DNA of 64,000 bases from Maniola hyperantus (lineage: Eukaryota > Arthropoda > Insecta > Lepidoptera > Nymphalidae). The notes below the pieces were generated by a model. That model worked only from the letters and a program-made list of their open reading frames with translations, made no database searches and was not told where the DNA came from. A program made the translations under genes and the position numbers. Of this stretch, positions 1-12,448 are shown one piece after another. The stretch covers positions 8,788,533-8,852,532 of the forward strand of contig NC_048542.1 in assembly GCF_902806685.2 (NCBI RefSeq), written 5' to 3'. Each line of letters begins with the position of its first letter. The stretch's first letter is position 1.

Positions 1-121
1 TAGTTTCTCGGCGGCGCGGTATTCAAAATTTTAACATGCTCGCCTGCGGCTCAGGTATCATTTGCGCCTCTAATATAATTTGCTTCTTTCTGCACTTGCA
101 ACATAAATAATTTTTTTCCAG

Positions 122-3100
122 CATTGCAACACCTCTTACTGGAGATCCTGTTGAATGCTCCTGCTACAATGATGGTGTTTTCTCTGGCGTCCCGCTTCAA
201 CTCTCTGCTCATACCAATAATGGGTCGCTCGGCTGCCGACTACCCGGACGTGGTCATCGGGGCCGCCAACGCCGCGATCGTGATCCTTGCCGTTTGTACT
301 GTGGTGAGTTGAAAGAAAAAAAACAGCCAAGTGCGAGTCAGACTCATGCACCAAGGATTCCGCACTCGGGTATTTTTTTCGACATTTGAAGCAATTTGAA
401 AATTAAACTCTCTCCTTTTTAGTCTGGAATCGAACTCCTCTTCTCACGCAGACGGCTTTGGACCATTTTGGGCGGTGTTTCTCTAGTATCTTTTATTATA
501 ATGCTCATCCCATTCAGTCCATACCGTGACGAAAATACTATACAGAGGCATTATTGGTTTGTAAGTATCTATTATATTTTAATATCCATCATTCTCATCA
601 TAACTTACTACAGTTTGTGATTATTATCACTTGCTACAACCTATGTACATTTTAGCTAATAGTAAGAGATTGTGGCTAATTCTGTTGTATGCAATCTCTA
701 TGCTAAACTAAATTGACAGATCAAATCGAATGCTATAATTTTCCGCAGGCAGTGGCGTAGCTAGGTAACCAAAGGGCCCTGAGGCAAGTAAAAAATGGAG
801 CCCCACTGCTATCTAAACTGGTTAGGTTGTATCAAGTAAAAATATTAAATATACAAATACATTCACAGAAAGAATTTTGGGAAAAAATTAAAACCCTAGA
901 AACTTTCGAATTATCATATTTATTTTGAAAATGGGAGAAATTTTCAAAACTTTAGTTCGATCGAGATTTTCTGGTAAGGATTCGAGGGCCCCCTGAGCTT
1001 TAGGGCCCCGGGGCACTGCCCCGCCTAGCCCCTAGGTAGCTACGCCACTGTCCGCAGGTAGCATTAAGAAACAACACACACAAGCTAAATTTAAACATGG
1101 GATTATTCAAGGGGCGAACCTACAAATTCCTGAAATACTGGTAACGCATTGGTGGTTCCTCTGGTGCTTCAAATGTTAATGTGCGGCGGTAATCACTTAA
1201 CATTAGGTGACCCGCCGGCCGTCTGCTTGTTTGCTCGCTATTTTACTTAAAAAAATAAAGGGATAGCAATATATTTAGACGTATCAATTTAATTCAGAGA
1301 ACAGAATTAGCCTTGTTGTCAGCCAATCAGAGATGATTGCGATCATTGGACTGTAGCTGTTATACCACGGCGGCAACTTTGTAAGATATCTATACCTACT
1401 AATAATGAAGAGGTATTTGTTACTTTGTGTGTTTGTATATAGAGGGTAATCTCCAGAATTATCCGATTCTGAAAATTCTTTTTCCGATGGACACAATATT
1501 ATCCCCGAGTGCTATAGGCTAAAAACGGACGAAATCGCAGGCGAAACTTAGTCTCAAATTTATCTCCCTAATTTTATAATTATTGTCTAAAGATGGTGTA
1601 ATTTCGATGGTAAAACATTATTTTATTTTCAGCACACACAAATAACATGTTTCGATTTAAATTCGAGGCCAACAGAGAGCATTTCAGGCGTCTTTATAAC
1701 AAAATTAGACGTTTACAACGTACAATCCGCTTTGGCAGTAATCAAAAACAGTGATCTGTACTTAAAAGACAGCCAAATTATTGGAAAAGACGGCCAAGTT
1801 ATCGAAAAAGACAATCCAGTTACCGAAAAAGACAGTCAAGTTATCGAAAAAGACAGCCCACATTTACACATCAAGGATAGTGACTTGAAGATAATAAATG
1901 AAGAGTGTGACAAGTTACTATTCTGCAATATGCCAATGTTCAGACCGCGGTTTGAAAAGCTTATGTAATTATTTTACTAACATACTAACTTAAACATTAT
2001 TAATTAATGAAAAGCACAGATTTGTAGTAAACAGCAAAACATGGCCAAGATTTACGTCTAAAATATGATCAAAATATCAATTCACACAATATGTCAGTTT
2101 CAATTCATATTACCTATATAGTTTTTGGGCAATTGTGTTTAATAAATCTAATTCTATTACATGGGCAGCTTTTATATGTTTTAAACTAGCTTATGCTCGT
2201 GACTTCGTCTGCATGCCAAAGTTCAGCCCGATCCGTCCAGTAGTTTGAGCTGTGCGTTGATAGATCAGTCAGTCAGTCAGTCAGTCACCTTTTCCTTTTA
2301 TATATATATAGAAGATAAACTATGGTCAATAGTTAAATAATCTATTTTGTTTCAAGTAACATTAGTCAGACGTGATAATGTAATGGCATACAAATATATC
2401 TATTATTATATTTAATTGCGGGGTCCAGAATTAGGTTAGGTTTATTTTAGTTGCTAAATTTTTGTTTATTAAAAAGTTTAGATGGACGTTTAATGTCTTT
2501 ATGTACAGAATCATGATACCTTTTCACCAAGGTATCTTTTCAGCAGGATGTGCGATGATGCATAGCCTCCTGTCCTCCAGAATTCACTTTACCTGACATG
2601 TATAGAAGTTGAAACAGATGGGTGTTTTACAGGATAAACAGCCTTTTCGTAAAGATGGGACCTCCGGCACAGTTCACACATTCTCTGAAGTTAGTTAACC
2701 GCTCCTGCGTTGAGAATGAGTGCTCTTTCAGTTTTCAAATGAATGGTAAGATGTTTACGGATTTTTGACCTCAAATTAAACTCATTTTAGCATTTTTGCT
2801 GATATTTTACGAAAAGATAAGTAGATCAGCCCCCCAACTGTGTAACAATAACGTTTTCCTCGTCATCGTAATCATCAACAAATTCTGCCCTTTGATTGGC
2901 TGTGAAAAAATGTAAACAGCGAATCAACCAATCAAAGGGCAGAATTTGTTGACGATTACGATAACGATGAATACGTTTTTCTTACTCAATCGGGGGGCTG
3001 GTTTCAATTAATTAATTAATTAAGTGGCTAATAAGGTTACCTACAGTGATTTATGTGAGACATGGTCGCTAGCTATGGACCTCATAACATAGCTCTGAGT

Positions 3101-5630
3101 CACCCAACAGGCGATGGAGAGAGCTATGCTTGGAGTTTCTCTACATGATCAAACCAGAAACTGTAGGAGAACCAAGAGTAACTAAAGGCCGTTGCGAAGC
3201 TGAAGTGGCAAGGAACAGAGCACATAGTTTGAAAAATTAATAAACGTTGGTGTGCCAAGGTGCTGGAATGTCGACCTCATACTGGAAAGCGCTGATTTGG
3301 AAGACCCCCTACTAGGTGGACAGATGACATAAAACAAGTCGCAGGGAACTGGTGGATGACGGCGGCGCAAGACCTTGGCGTGTAGAATTCCTTACAAGAG
3401 ACCTATGTCCAGCTGTGGAAGTCTATCGGTTGATGCTGAACACGACTGATTTATCAGATTTTAGTGAAAAATAAGCTAAGGCCGTTGTTTCTGTCTTTGA
3501 TACCGACAAAACGTCACATAGGTACGAGTGACAGAGACAACGCTCTACGAAGCCAAAATCTCTTTCCAAAGACCGATGTACAATATTTCCTGCCGGCTAC
3601 TGTACTACTATCTAAAATTAGTGAAAAATATAACATCAATAATTATCTTGTTTGATTTGTTCCAGGCCCCGCCCACAACGCAATAACAATATGGCCGCGA
3701 CAGAACGTCACTGTCACAAGTTGGTCGTTCGATTCCCCTCTTAAAGAAACTTTAACATTTCAAGAAAGACCGGTGTACACTATTCTACATTCTACAGCAA
3801 CATACACGGAATTCTTTCAGCCTTTAGAATTCACTTTGAACTTAACTGTGAGTATGCACCATGTAATATTATTATTTAACTTCTATACATAAGTATTAGA
3901 AATGAGGAGTACCAAGGTGCTGGAATGGCGACCTCACACCGGAAGACGCAGTGTTGGAAGATCCCCTACTATGTACGGTGGATGGACGACATCAGACGAG
4001 TCGCAGGGAGCCGATGGATTCAGGCGGCGCAAGACCGTGGCGTATGAAAGTCCCTACAGAAGACTTATGTCCAGCAGTGGAAGTCTATCGGTTGATGATG
4101 ATGATGATGATAACTATACTAGGAAAAAGTAATAGAATCAACGAACAAAGTTTTCTTAATAACATTAACGGCGGAAACAAATTATAAGGCGCGGCTGTAG
4201 GTACATGTCTGGATACAGAGTTCTGTGTAATTTGTCGGACGGAGGTAACCTTGAACGCTCAGACGTCTGAGTGATGTCTCGCAAGCCGCGTTCTAAATAA
4301 CTGTACACATTAGTCGCGCCTTACTGACGCGTCCCATAGTTTGTTTCACGCTTTATTCCCAGTACGTTTGAATTAGCCTAGAGTAAGTGTGATAGCCTAG
4401 TGGTTAAGATGTCAGCCTCTTATTCAGAAAGAAAGGTCGTTGTTCGATCCCGAGCAAGCACCTCTTAACTTTTCGGAGTCATGTCTGAGAGTTTTCAATG
4501 TTCTCATTTTTAGGGTTCTGTACCTCTAGGACCTGTACCTGTAAGGTTCTGTAAAGAAAAAAGGAACTCCTCTTATAATAAAAACATTTTTATTATTAGA
4601 GGATAGGCTAGGATATTGCGCTTGACGATTCATGCCACAAGTCAGCGGCATTGCTTTGCCTAGATTTTAATTTAAAAAAAGAATTGTGAGCAGATGTAAA
4701 ACGGCGGCCAGAAAAGCCGGAGCTATTGATTTGAAGCAGGGAAAATTAGAATTATAATTATGTCTTGAAGAAGTTAATAGTTTATAACTAAGATTGAAGT
4801 TTATAAAGCATTGTCTAAATGGAATAAAGTCAGTTTCTATAAGTTGAGATTATTTTTTATTACAAGGTAATATTGAGGAGCGCTCTTGCCTACAAGATAC
4901 GTATTCACTCATAGGTGTTAGGTGTTGTCTTGAAGGTACTAAGTCATATTATGTGGTAGGAAATAAGTATGTCGGAAAGACGTTCCAAACATTAGCGATT
5001 TGTAAAATTGTATCAGATACATTGAGCAAAAGTTTCGTAGATGGGTTTCCTCGAAAGATTGAATAATCGACCATATAAGGACAGGACGCCAACGCCTGCG
5101 GTTTCTCGCTGTTGATGATAATGTTCATGATCAACCCATCGCCGGCTCACTGCAGAGCACGAGTCTCCTCTCAAAGTGAGAATGGTTTGGCCATAGTCTA
5201 CCACGCTGGCCATGTGCGGATTGGTAGACTTCACACACCTTTGAAAACATTATAGAGAACTCTCAGGCATGCAGGTTTGCTCATGATGTTTTCCTTCACT
5301 GTTAAAGCAAGTGATATTTAATTACTTAAAACGCACATAACGCCGAAAAGTTAGAGTTGCGTGCCCGGGATCGAACCCCCAACCTCCGATTAGAAGGCGG
5401 ACGTCCTAACCACTAGGCTATGACAGCTGTTGATGATAATGTAAATAAATCTCTTTTTGCAGGCACCAGTATCAAATCAGTCCAGTGTCCTTTTGGAGGT
5501 TTCACACCACGCACATAAGATCCACCACCCCGACGATTTCACCGACGAGTACAGGCAGCTGCTTGAAGTTATGCCCGAATACTTCGATATTGCCACCTTT
5601 TTGAGTTTCAGGAGTAATTATGTATTTTAA
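122..5630 (+). CDS. ERMP1: ERMP1-like endoplasmic reticulum metallopeptidase, C-terminal exons (5' partial)
   Basis: Six exons were read by splice borders and phase: 122-303, 423-560, 1633-1964, 2633-2745, 3666-3847 and 5463-5630 (stop TAA). The first exon needs one base from upstream, so the M28 peptidase domain lies outside the window. Exons 1 and 2 encode hydrophobic membrane segments ending in PFSPYRDENTIQRHYWF. The later exons encode a luminal domain with ECDKLLFCNMPMF, then FSFQMNGPAHNAITIWP and SVLLEVSHHAHKIHHPDDF, ending FLSFRSNYVF. This order and the aromatic C-terminus match ERMP1/Felix-ina. Exon 2633-2745 is short but joins both neighbours in phase. ERMP1 is a multi-pass ER membrane zinc peptidase. 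A lysine/aspartate-rich repeat (KDSQVIEKD-type units, about 1765-1860) interrupts the usual sequence. A different peptidase of the same subfamily is possible. Confidence 0.85.
750..1050. mobile_element. hAT-type MITE in an ERMP1 intron
   Basis: The element starts CAGTGGCGTAGCTA and ends with its inverted copy TAGCTACGCCACTG. It is flanked on both sides by the 8-bp direct repeat TCCGCAGG (742-749 and 1051-1058), the duplication size made by hAT transposases. At 301 bp with no ORF it cannot move by itself. Confidence 0.85.
2827..3000. repeat. Foldback MITE, about 174 bp
   Basis: Two arms of about 73 bases (2827-2901 and 2928-3000) are inverted copies around a short loop. The ends read CAGCCCCCC and GGGGGGCTG. 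It lies in an ERMP1 intron just after the 2633-2745 exon. No clear target duplication was seen, so the family is unknown. Confidence 0.75.
3060..3440 (+). pseudogene. LINE reverse-transcriptase C-terminal remnant
   Basis: The text around 3110-3160 decodes to AMERAMLGVSLHDQ, and the text around 3255-3430 to pieces of a WRP.TGKRS..RPPTRWTDD-like tail. Both are typical of the C-terminus of endonuclease-reverse transcriptases common in Lepidoptera. Stops and frame changes break it. It is an intronic remnant. Confidence 0.65.
3475..3605. repeat. Degenerate copy of the CAGTACGCGGC foldback MITE
   Basis: It shares the internal block GACAAAACGTCACATAGGTA...GTGACAGAGACAACGCTCTAC and the following GATGTACA...CCGGCTACTGTA with copies at 11592, 27407, 30713 and 35184. 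The left terminus is missing. Confidence 0.6.
3900..4110 (+). pseudogene. LINE 3'-end fragment with (GAT)n tail
   Basis: One frame reads TKVLEWRPHTGRRSVGRSPT, the C-terminus of the lepidopteran endonuclease-reverse transcriptase also seen at 3060, 24391, 53815 and 62905. It ends in a run of GAT repeats (about 4095-4112), as such LINE copies do. Confidence 0.7.
5125..5425 (-). mobile_element. tRNA-derived SINE, nearly complete, with target duplication
   Basis: On the minus strand it begins with a tRNA-like head (GATAGCCTAGTGGTTAGGAC, then GGTTCGATCCCGGGCACGC, like A and B boxes) and runs through the body shared with 26428-26733. It is flanked by the 17-bp direct repeat GCTGTTGATGATAATGT at 5108-5124 and 5426-5442. 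It lies in the last ERMP1 intron and resembles the SINEs called Metulj in butterflies. Confidence 0.8.
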
Positions 5631-8600
5631 GAGAAATCGATCGAGTGCGAGTAAAAAATGCTGTAAAATTATTTATTATTAAACTAAACTAAAAAGGGTT
5701 CCGTACCATGGTTTTAATATTTGTGGATGACAGTTCACGAGGTACAGCCCGCTGACAGACATTCGGACAAACAGCGCAGGTTAGTTAGTTAGAGGGTCCC
5801 ATTGGCACACTTCGGCTACAGAACCCTAAAACTGTACTTAATGAGACTGAATAACACAGAGTGATGTCCGCGACTTCGCGTGGATTTTGGTTTGTTTTTA
5901 AATCTCTAGATCTCTTTGATTTTCAATCTCTGCGATGCAAGTTATCCCTGTACCTTTCACCAAAATCAATTCAATAGGCGGTTGAAAAAGTGACTAACAG
6001 ACAGACCCACTTACACATTTAATGTTTATATTAATTATTTTGTGGTTTTGCTGGAACACTTTATTAAATTGTATTGACAATGTGACAATGAAATGTTAGG
6101 GGGTGCCATATATACCGATAACTGGACAAGAAACCAAAGAACAATAAATTCCTCTCTTGGAATTCCGGTATATTTGTCCCTAGCATAATACGATTTTTTT
6201 ACACTATAGTGACGTAACTGGGTTAGGACTGTCTATCGCGCACATTCTCAAGCTCAAGACATACTAAAATTATTGTAATGGGTATTAGGTAAAGTTCTTG
6301 CAATTCGCGAAGGCCGGTGAACTTTACTAACTGTGGTTACGTCGTATACGTGGTCGTATTGCATAAGTGTGCGTGCATGTTGGACTAATCAGTATACCGA
6401 TACGACTTAAACACAAGCATGAGCCACTGGCCCTCGTGAAATGCAAGAACTATAGGTAGGTATATACGTACGTGTATTATGATATTTGCGTGTGATTTTA
6501 GGTTCTAATTGTGAGGTTGTGAACATAATGTGATAAAAACTAGGTGGGAGTAACAAAAAAATACAAATTTATAAATTAATTAAAATTAAGTCATTAATTT
6601 GAAAATTATTACTTAATCAAATTCGAAATATAAGTTCCAATATTTTTATCTTCCCACTATATGTATACCTTCTAGAGTCCAGTTACGATATTGTAGACGT
6701 ATGAACAAAGTGAATTATGAGATTATGGTTAAGGATACTTAATATTATGAGAAATAAAACTATATCGAATCGTTCTTGATGTTTTATTTATTCAGTCTTA
6801 AAAACATTGGGTTTAGATTATACTGTAAATTCATATCATCTCTGAAATGATATTTTATTTTACAATGCAATTTATCAACTATTTTATACATATTTACAGG
6901 TATGTGCCGGTATAAAAAAATACGATTGTTTGCATACAAATCGATAGACGCTGAGTTTTTCAAAAGTGGAGATGAAAATAATCTAGTCATAGGAATCCAT
7001 AGGATTCTTAGTTAAATTAGTTTAATCTCCACTTAAGTTTTTGAATTTGTTTCGAAAAACTGAGCGCTATTTTTTTAATCAATTATATCTTTCGAAAAAT
7101 ATCGAGGATATTCGATTAAATAAATATATCTTATATATAAAATAAAAAAACACATTTGTTGTTTTCACATGTCGCTATTTTATTTGAGATCAAACAGGCT
7201 GTTTACGAGGTCACAAAATAAGCGGAATAACTACACAAAAGGGTTTATTTTTATAATATTTGTTTTGAAGGTAAGTATAATTTATTGGAGACAAATTACG
7301 TGAGCCGCTCGCAACGCAGACTGACACGCATTTTACTTGCGCGTAATGCGAAAATGACTCCAAAGATGATTTTCGAAAATAACCAAAACTCAACTGTTCT
7401 AATAATGTGATTTCCGATATATGTATTATGTTAGTCTATTTATTTACGTGGGATATGTTATGAGGATATAAATCAATATGTTGACCCCACTTAAAAATAG
7501 AAATTAGTCATTTTCGTTTTATACTTTTCACATTATCTACTTTTTCATTGGATCAATAATCAATAAAATATGTACACAAAAAAATATAGTTTTAATTTCC
7601 GCTGCGGCACATACTTTGCAAAGCCTGTCCTGATTTATTTCTTGCGTATTTTGTACGATGTACAGAACCTTTTAATATTTTGGGCAGGTTTATAAATTAC
7701 AATGCAAGTTGTTACCAAGATCTTTTTGTAGTACAAGAGTGGCGACTTTTTTATATTTCTATTTTTAACATTATTAAATGTACATAATAGTGAAATCCAA
7801 TAATTGTAAAACATTTTTATTGACAAAAAATACTACTTCCGATAGACAAATCCTAAGTTTAATTATTAAACAAAGTCTTCAAAATATTCATATTTGCTCG
7901 ACATACAAACCCAACTGTTTTTTTTAAAATAGCAATATGTTACAAAATGAAAAATATAATACATATAGGAACTTTTTATATGTTAGGTAAATACATCATC
8001 ATACGATCAACCTGTAGTCGGCCCGGCCGCTACTGAGCACGGGTCTTCTCTCAGAATGAGAAGAGTTTAAGCTGTAGTCTACCACATTTAAATAGACACG
8101 TAGGTAAATATAATTTTACTTAATTTATAACATTTTTGCGACGTGTTAATATCGTTTAAGAAATGAATAAAAATGCAGATATCTCTAAGCAGACGCAAAC
8201 TTTTATTTTATTTAACTTAAAGAAGCACCTTATATTAAAAATATATTATAAACTGTCAACTATTCCACATTTTTAAACAGTTGACGTAGCGTGGAATTAA
8301 AAAAACTTATTTATTAGGTATTAAACTAAATTATTATAAATTCGACAAGAATTGTTTTAACTTCAGGATAAAGGTATCTCGCCTAGTTCTGTTCTAACAC
8401 TAAGGCTAAGGCTGAATTTACACTGAAAGGGAATGGAAGCGAATTTCTAAAATATTACGTAAGACTAGTACGTAGACGTAGACTTCTATCTTCATTACGT
8501 AAGACACAAATTACTTGCCTAAATGAAAAATTCGCGGGAATTTCGGACTTCGCCGGATTTTTCTTTCTCAGTAGAAATTAGTGCTTTACGTGGTGGAGAT

Positions 8601-9299
8601 AAGTCTTTATGCTATGTAATATTTTATAAATTCGCTTCCATTCCTTTTCAGTGTAAATTAGGCCTAATGGATATTAACTAAAGCAAGATTCAAAACTAAG
8701 GTTTAAGTAATAATAAGAAAAAAACTGATGGTTCTTAATTACTAAAAGAAAAAGTTTCAATGATAATGGTAAAAGTGTTTTATCAGAATCGGTTCAGTGA
8801 TCAATGAATATTTAATTTGTCTCTTTGTAGACATACCGCCTTAATCTGTGTTTTGATACATAATAACACGTGTAAAAGATTAGACTGCATTTGACTTTGA
8901 TATAAAGAAAAGAAATGACGTACCTACCTATTGAAAATATTTTGAGATATATACAATACAGTAGGAAGTCTGTCTAATGAAAGCCGAGTACATAATAATT
9001 AGGTTGGGTATCATGTTTACTGCTACATTTCTGGTTTCCATAGCAGAAAATACAGGATTTTAAGCTAGAGCTGGAAATTTGGTGCTGGACTACATCAATA
9101 ATAATATTTTTATAAAAATATGTTTACAGAACAATTTTATTGGTGCCACGCGATTTCTATACGACGTATTATTATTTTATTAGATTATACTTTGGGTTGA
9201 GTCTGTTTTGATTCAATTTGAACAAAAAAGAACTATCAGAGTGTTCAATTCAAAACTGTTCTTATCGAATTTTATTGAATAAAAAATATAATATTAACA

Positions 9300-9473
9300 G
9301 TGCTCCACAGTGAACATACCGTTGCCGGATTTGGCCAGGCTGGCTTCGGCCTTAGAGGCGTTCAGGCATAATCCCGCGGATGGTAGCTTCGCTCGGCCGA
9401 TTGCATGAACCAAATGTCCGAAACTGCGGTTCCTCTCGTACTGAGCAGTATTACTATCGCAACGACGAGCCAT

Positions 9474-9504
<31 letters not shown>

Positions 9505-9515
9505 CACGGTCTAAA
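9300..9515 (-). pseudogene. 28S rRNA fragment (3' part of 28S)
   Basis: On the minus strand the text contains GTGAGACAGGTTAGTTTTAC, GAGAGGAACCGCAGTTTCGG and GGCCGAAGCCAGCCTGGCC, the very conserved region near the 3' end of eukaryotic 28S rRNA. Only about 215 bases are present, ending abruptly in AT-rich DNA on both sides, with a 4-base insertion near 9505. An open frame through it (9294-9500) is an accident of rRNA sequence. It is a dispersed rDNA fragment, not a working rRNA gene. Confidence 0.9.
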
Positions 9516-10371
9516 TTATAAAACTGATATCATAACCAGGTGAGACATTTGCCGCAGTGTTGCAAGTTTCCAAAAAAATCACTCTCAGCTTTCAGTAAAC
9601 AGACTGTATATAAATAAAACGGTATCAGTAAACTATATAAATTATGTTGACAAATAATAACAGTAGTAGTAGTAAATTTTAGTACAGTACAATAACTTTA
9701 GTACAATAATTTATCTTTCTGTTGTACACAAACTAAACTAAAATGACAGGTCTAAATATATTGCTATCTGTTTCATATTGGTTTTTGCGGAAAAAGGTAG
9801 CATTAGATTTAAGACTTGTCAATTTAGTTAGAGATTGTGTTCAAGAGAATTAGCCACAATTATATTTAACTGTAATTTAGATTACAAGCTAGCTTGTAAC
9901 GCCACTTTAACATTTTTAATAATAATCTGCAAATCGCAGTGAATGTTCAAACTGCACTAAATACATTTAAATGTGATACATAATGTTATGAAGATTAGGT
10001 AAGATTAACTTTTTTAATGAACATCCCAAATGTTTACAGCTACCTTGATTTTGGAAATTACATCATATTATACCTATATTTTATTATAGAACAAGTTTTA
10101 AGTAAATACCAGAATGCACAGGAATAATCTGTAAAATTTTCAGCAAGAAATTAGTTATATTCATAACATTGTTATTCTGACAAACAAATTGAGTCACTCT
10201 CAATATAAATAAAAACTTAAGGTCTATATAATATCTGTCAATTACAAAAACTAGCGACCGAATACTGAAAATAGCCAAACCAAAAAAAAACTAATGCTTG
10301 AAGAATCTAGATTTTTTCTAGTAATTATTTTTCTGCAATTTGTTCTTTATTCCATTGTAATTACAATTTTC

Positions 10372-10795
10372 AAAAAACCGGCCAAGTGCGAGTCAGGCTC
10401 GCGCACCGAGGGTTCTTCTAAGGTACAGTCGTATTTTTTCGACATTTTGAATATTTTTTATGCATAAAAATAAATAATTTTTATTTTAGAATGTAGGTAC
10501 AGGTAAAGCTGTTTCATATGATACCCCACGTGGTATAGTTATCTTACTTTAAAAAACTAATTATTTGTTCATAAACACATTTTAATTTTTTTTGTGATGT
10601 AACCACAAATTCACGGTTTTCGGATTTATTCCTTTACTTGTGCTATAAGACCTACTTACCTACCGAATTTTATGATTCTAGGTCAAAGGGAAGTACCATA
10701 TAGGTTTTCTTGACAGACACGACGGATAAACAGACAGACAATAAAGTGATCCTATAAGGGTTCCTTTTGAGGTACGGAACCCTAAAACCTGTTAT
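10372..10795 (+). repeat. Dispersed repeat starting CCGGCCAAGTGCGAGTCAG
   Basis: About 420 bp, shared with a close copy at 37750-38175 and short pieces at 325-375, 51785-51925 and 52604-52715. It opens with GGCCAAGTGCGAGTCAGGCT and ends near GAGGTACGGAACCCTAAAA. It has no ORF. The transposon class cannot be assigned by eye. Confidence 0.75.
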
Positions 10796-11591
10796 GGTTT
10801 TTGTTTATTAACATACATAGTTTATTTTGATAACGAAAATTTTTCTTCTTTCGCGGTAAGTTTGCTTCATTGCCATTTCTTTTTGGGTATACTACAGTAA
10901 CAAAATCTATCTTTCTCACATTTTTTTTAAAACTTAGTTTCGCTATAAAGTATCTCACTAGTAAGATTTGCTACAGTATTCGGCCGTACAATTTTTGCTA
11001 ACACAGCTATTTAAATTGTAATTTGTACATAATTGTTATAAATATGCAAAAAAAATGGGTTTACATTAAGATTAAGGCTGTAGATTTTTCATTAAGAGAG
11101 TTTATTGATATTCTTGAGTAGCTTATTACAATGTGTACAAAATACTTAATATTCGAACTATGTACTAATTAATTCGCACTACTAATTAATATTTGCCCTA
11201 CAGAATTATAGAGACTAAAAAGTAAGCAAACGTCGCAATGAGTATGTTTATAAATTTTAAATTCATCTCTTTCTACGCAACAATATAGGCCTCTGTTGAT
11301 GGTATCCAAGGTCGTTGTATGGCCCAAAGTAGAAATCTTAAAATCTGTAAATAGGTATCTACAACAATAACATTTCCAAATAGATCTCTATAATTCTAAA
11401 GGTGCTATTTGTATACAATTATTATAACGTCCGAATTATATTTCAAATACAATTTCAAAGCTATCATTAGAATCCGAAAAATACAAGTGTATGGAGTAAT
11501 TAAATATCTTCTACTGTTATATTATAAAGGAAAACAAATTGGCACTAGCCAAACATCCACAACGCACACCACGTGAAATAACAAAATATTA

Positions 11592-11724
11592 AGTACGCGG
11601 CCGAAACCGTACCTGTCGTTAAGACAGACAAAACGACATATAGGTATGAGTGACAGAGATAACGCTCTACAAAGCCGAAATGCGATTCTAAAAGCCGATG
11701 TACATTATTTTCGTCCGCGTACTG
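11592..11724. repeat. CAGTACGCGGC foldback MITE copy
   Basis: Starts AGTACGCGGCCGAAA and ends in the inverted form CCGCGTACTG, with the GTAGAGCG...CGCTCTAC inner hairpin of this family. It lies in the intergenic region. Confidence 0.7.
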
Positions 11725-12316
11725 TACAGTATAACAACAGGTCACTTTTGACATGTGACGTAACTCCACCAGTAACTTTGTACTGACGACCACATAATAT
11801 CATTGAAAACAGTCTGTCAGTCTGAAGAAAAGAAAACATAATTAATATTTTAGACAATATCAAGTCTACAATATATTTACTAGTTTTTTTAGTTCAGTTC
11901 CGTCCAAAATGGTAAAAAAGGAACTGGTAAAAAGGTATTTTATAAAAACTGAAAGGTTTTTTGCGTAAACCTAAACAAGGAGGAACGATCAGCGACTATG
12001 CAGTTTGGATCATGGTGGCTTTGGGAGATAGCAGGCAATAAAAATTACTTCAAAGTATAAAGCCTATTTTATTTATTTCTTCGAAATAGTATTAGAAATT
12101 ACGTCATGCATTGTCAGACACTTAGTGCCGTGGCAAGCCCCTGCCAGACGCATTTTTCTTGCAGCCATACATTCTTAAAACACTGTCAAAAGTGGCCTAT
12201 TACAATGACCCACATAGAGAATACAACATAGGTACACTATTGTACAACATAGTAAAGTGAGGGTTCTAATATTTAAATAATAAAAAAATTGTATTAGGTA
12301 TTTTAGCCAAATCGCC

Positions 12317-12448
12317 TTATCGTAAGGTAACAGTGAGTCGACTTGCGGCCACCATCTTGTTATTAAATTTCTTCTTGAAATTCTCAGCCGCTATTGTTGT
12401 CTTGAATGTAATTTTAGCGCTGCGGTCCTCCTTATCCAAATTTAAATT
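12317..12448 (-). CDS. Terminal exon: second half of the RRM-like domain
   Basis: Reads NLNLDKEDRSAKITFKTTIA and then AAENFKKKFNNKMVAASRLT, ending TVTLR and TAA. It joins in phase to exon 14947-15285. SAKITFKT sits where RNP1 would be but lacks the usual aromatic pair, so canonical RNA contacts may be weak. Confidence 0.85.
   Translation of the reverse strand, partial: NLNLDKEDRSAKITFKTTIAAENFKKKFNNKMVAASRLTVTLR

Larger units (their letters stand above)
5631..12316. other. Convergent intergenic region between the ERMP1-like and RBM33-like genes
   Basis: No convincing coding exon was seen on either strand. ATTAAA at 5678-5683 may be the ERMP1 poly(A) signal, and TTTATT at 12068-12077 (AATAAA on the minus strand) may serve the RBM33-like gene; neither is proven. 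The region contains SINE pieces (about 7993-8090), a 28S rRNA fragment (9300-9515) and two repeat copies (10372-10795, 11592-11724). A segment around 11925-12050 resembles 46960-47100. Confidence 0.6.

Noticed and set aside
9294..9500. 68-codon frame on minus that looks well conserved
   Set aside because: It is 28S rRNA sequence; conservation is of the RNA, not a protein.
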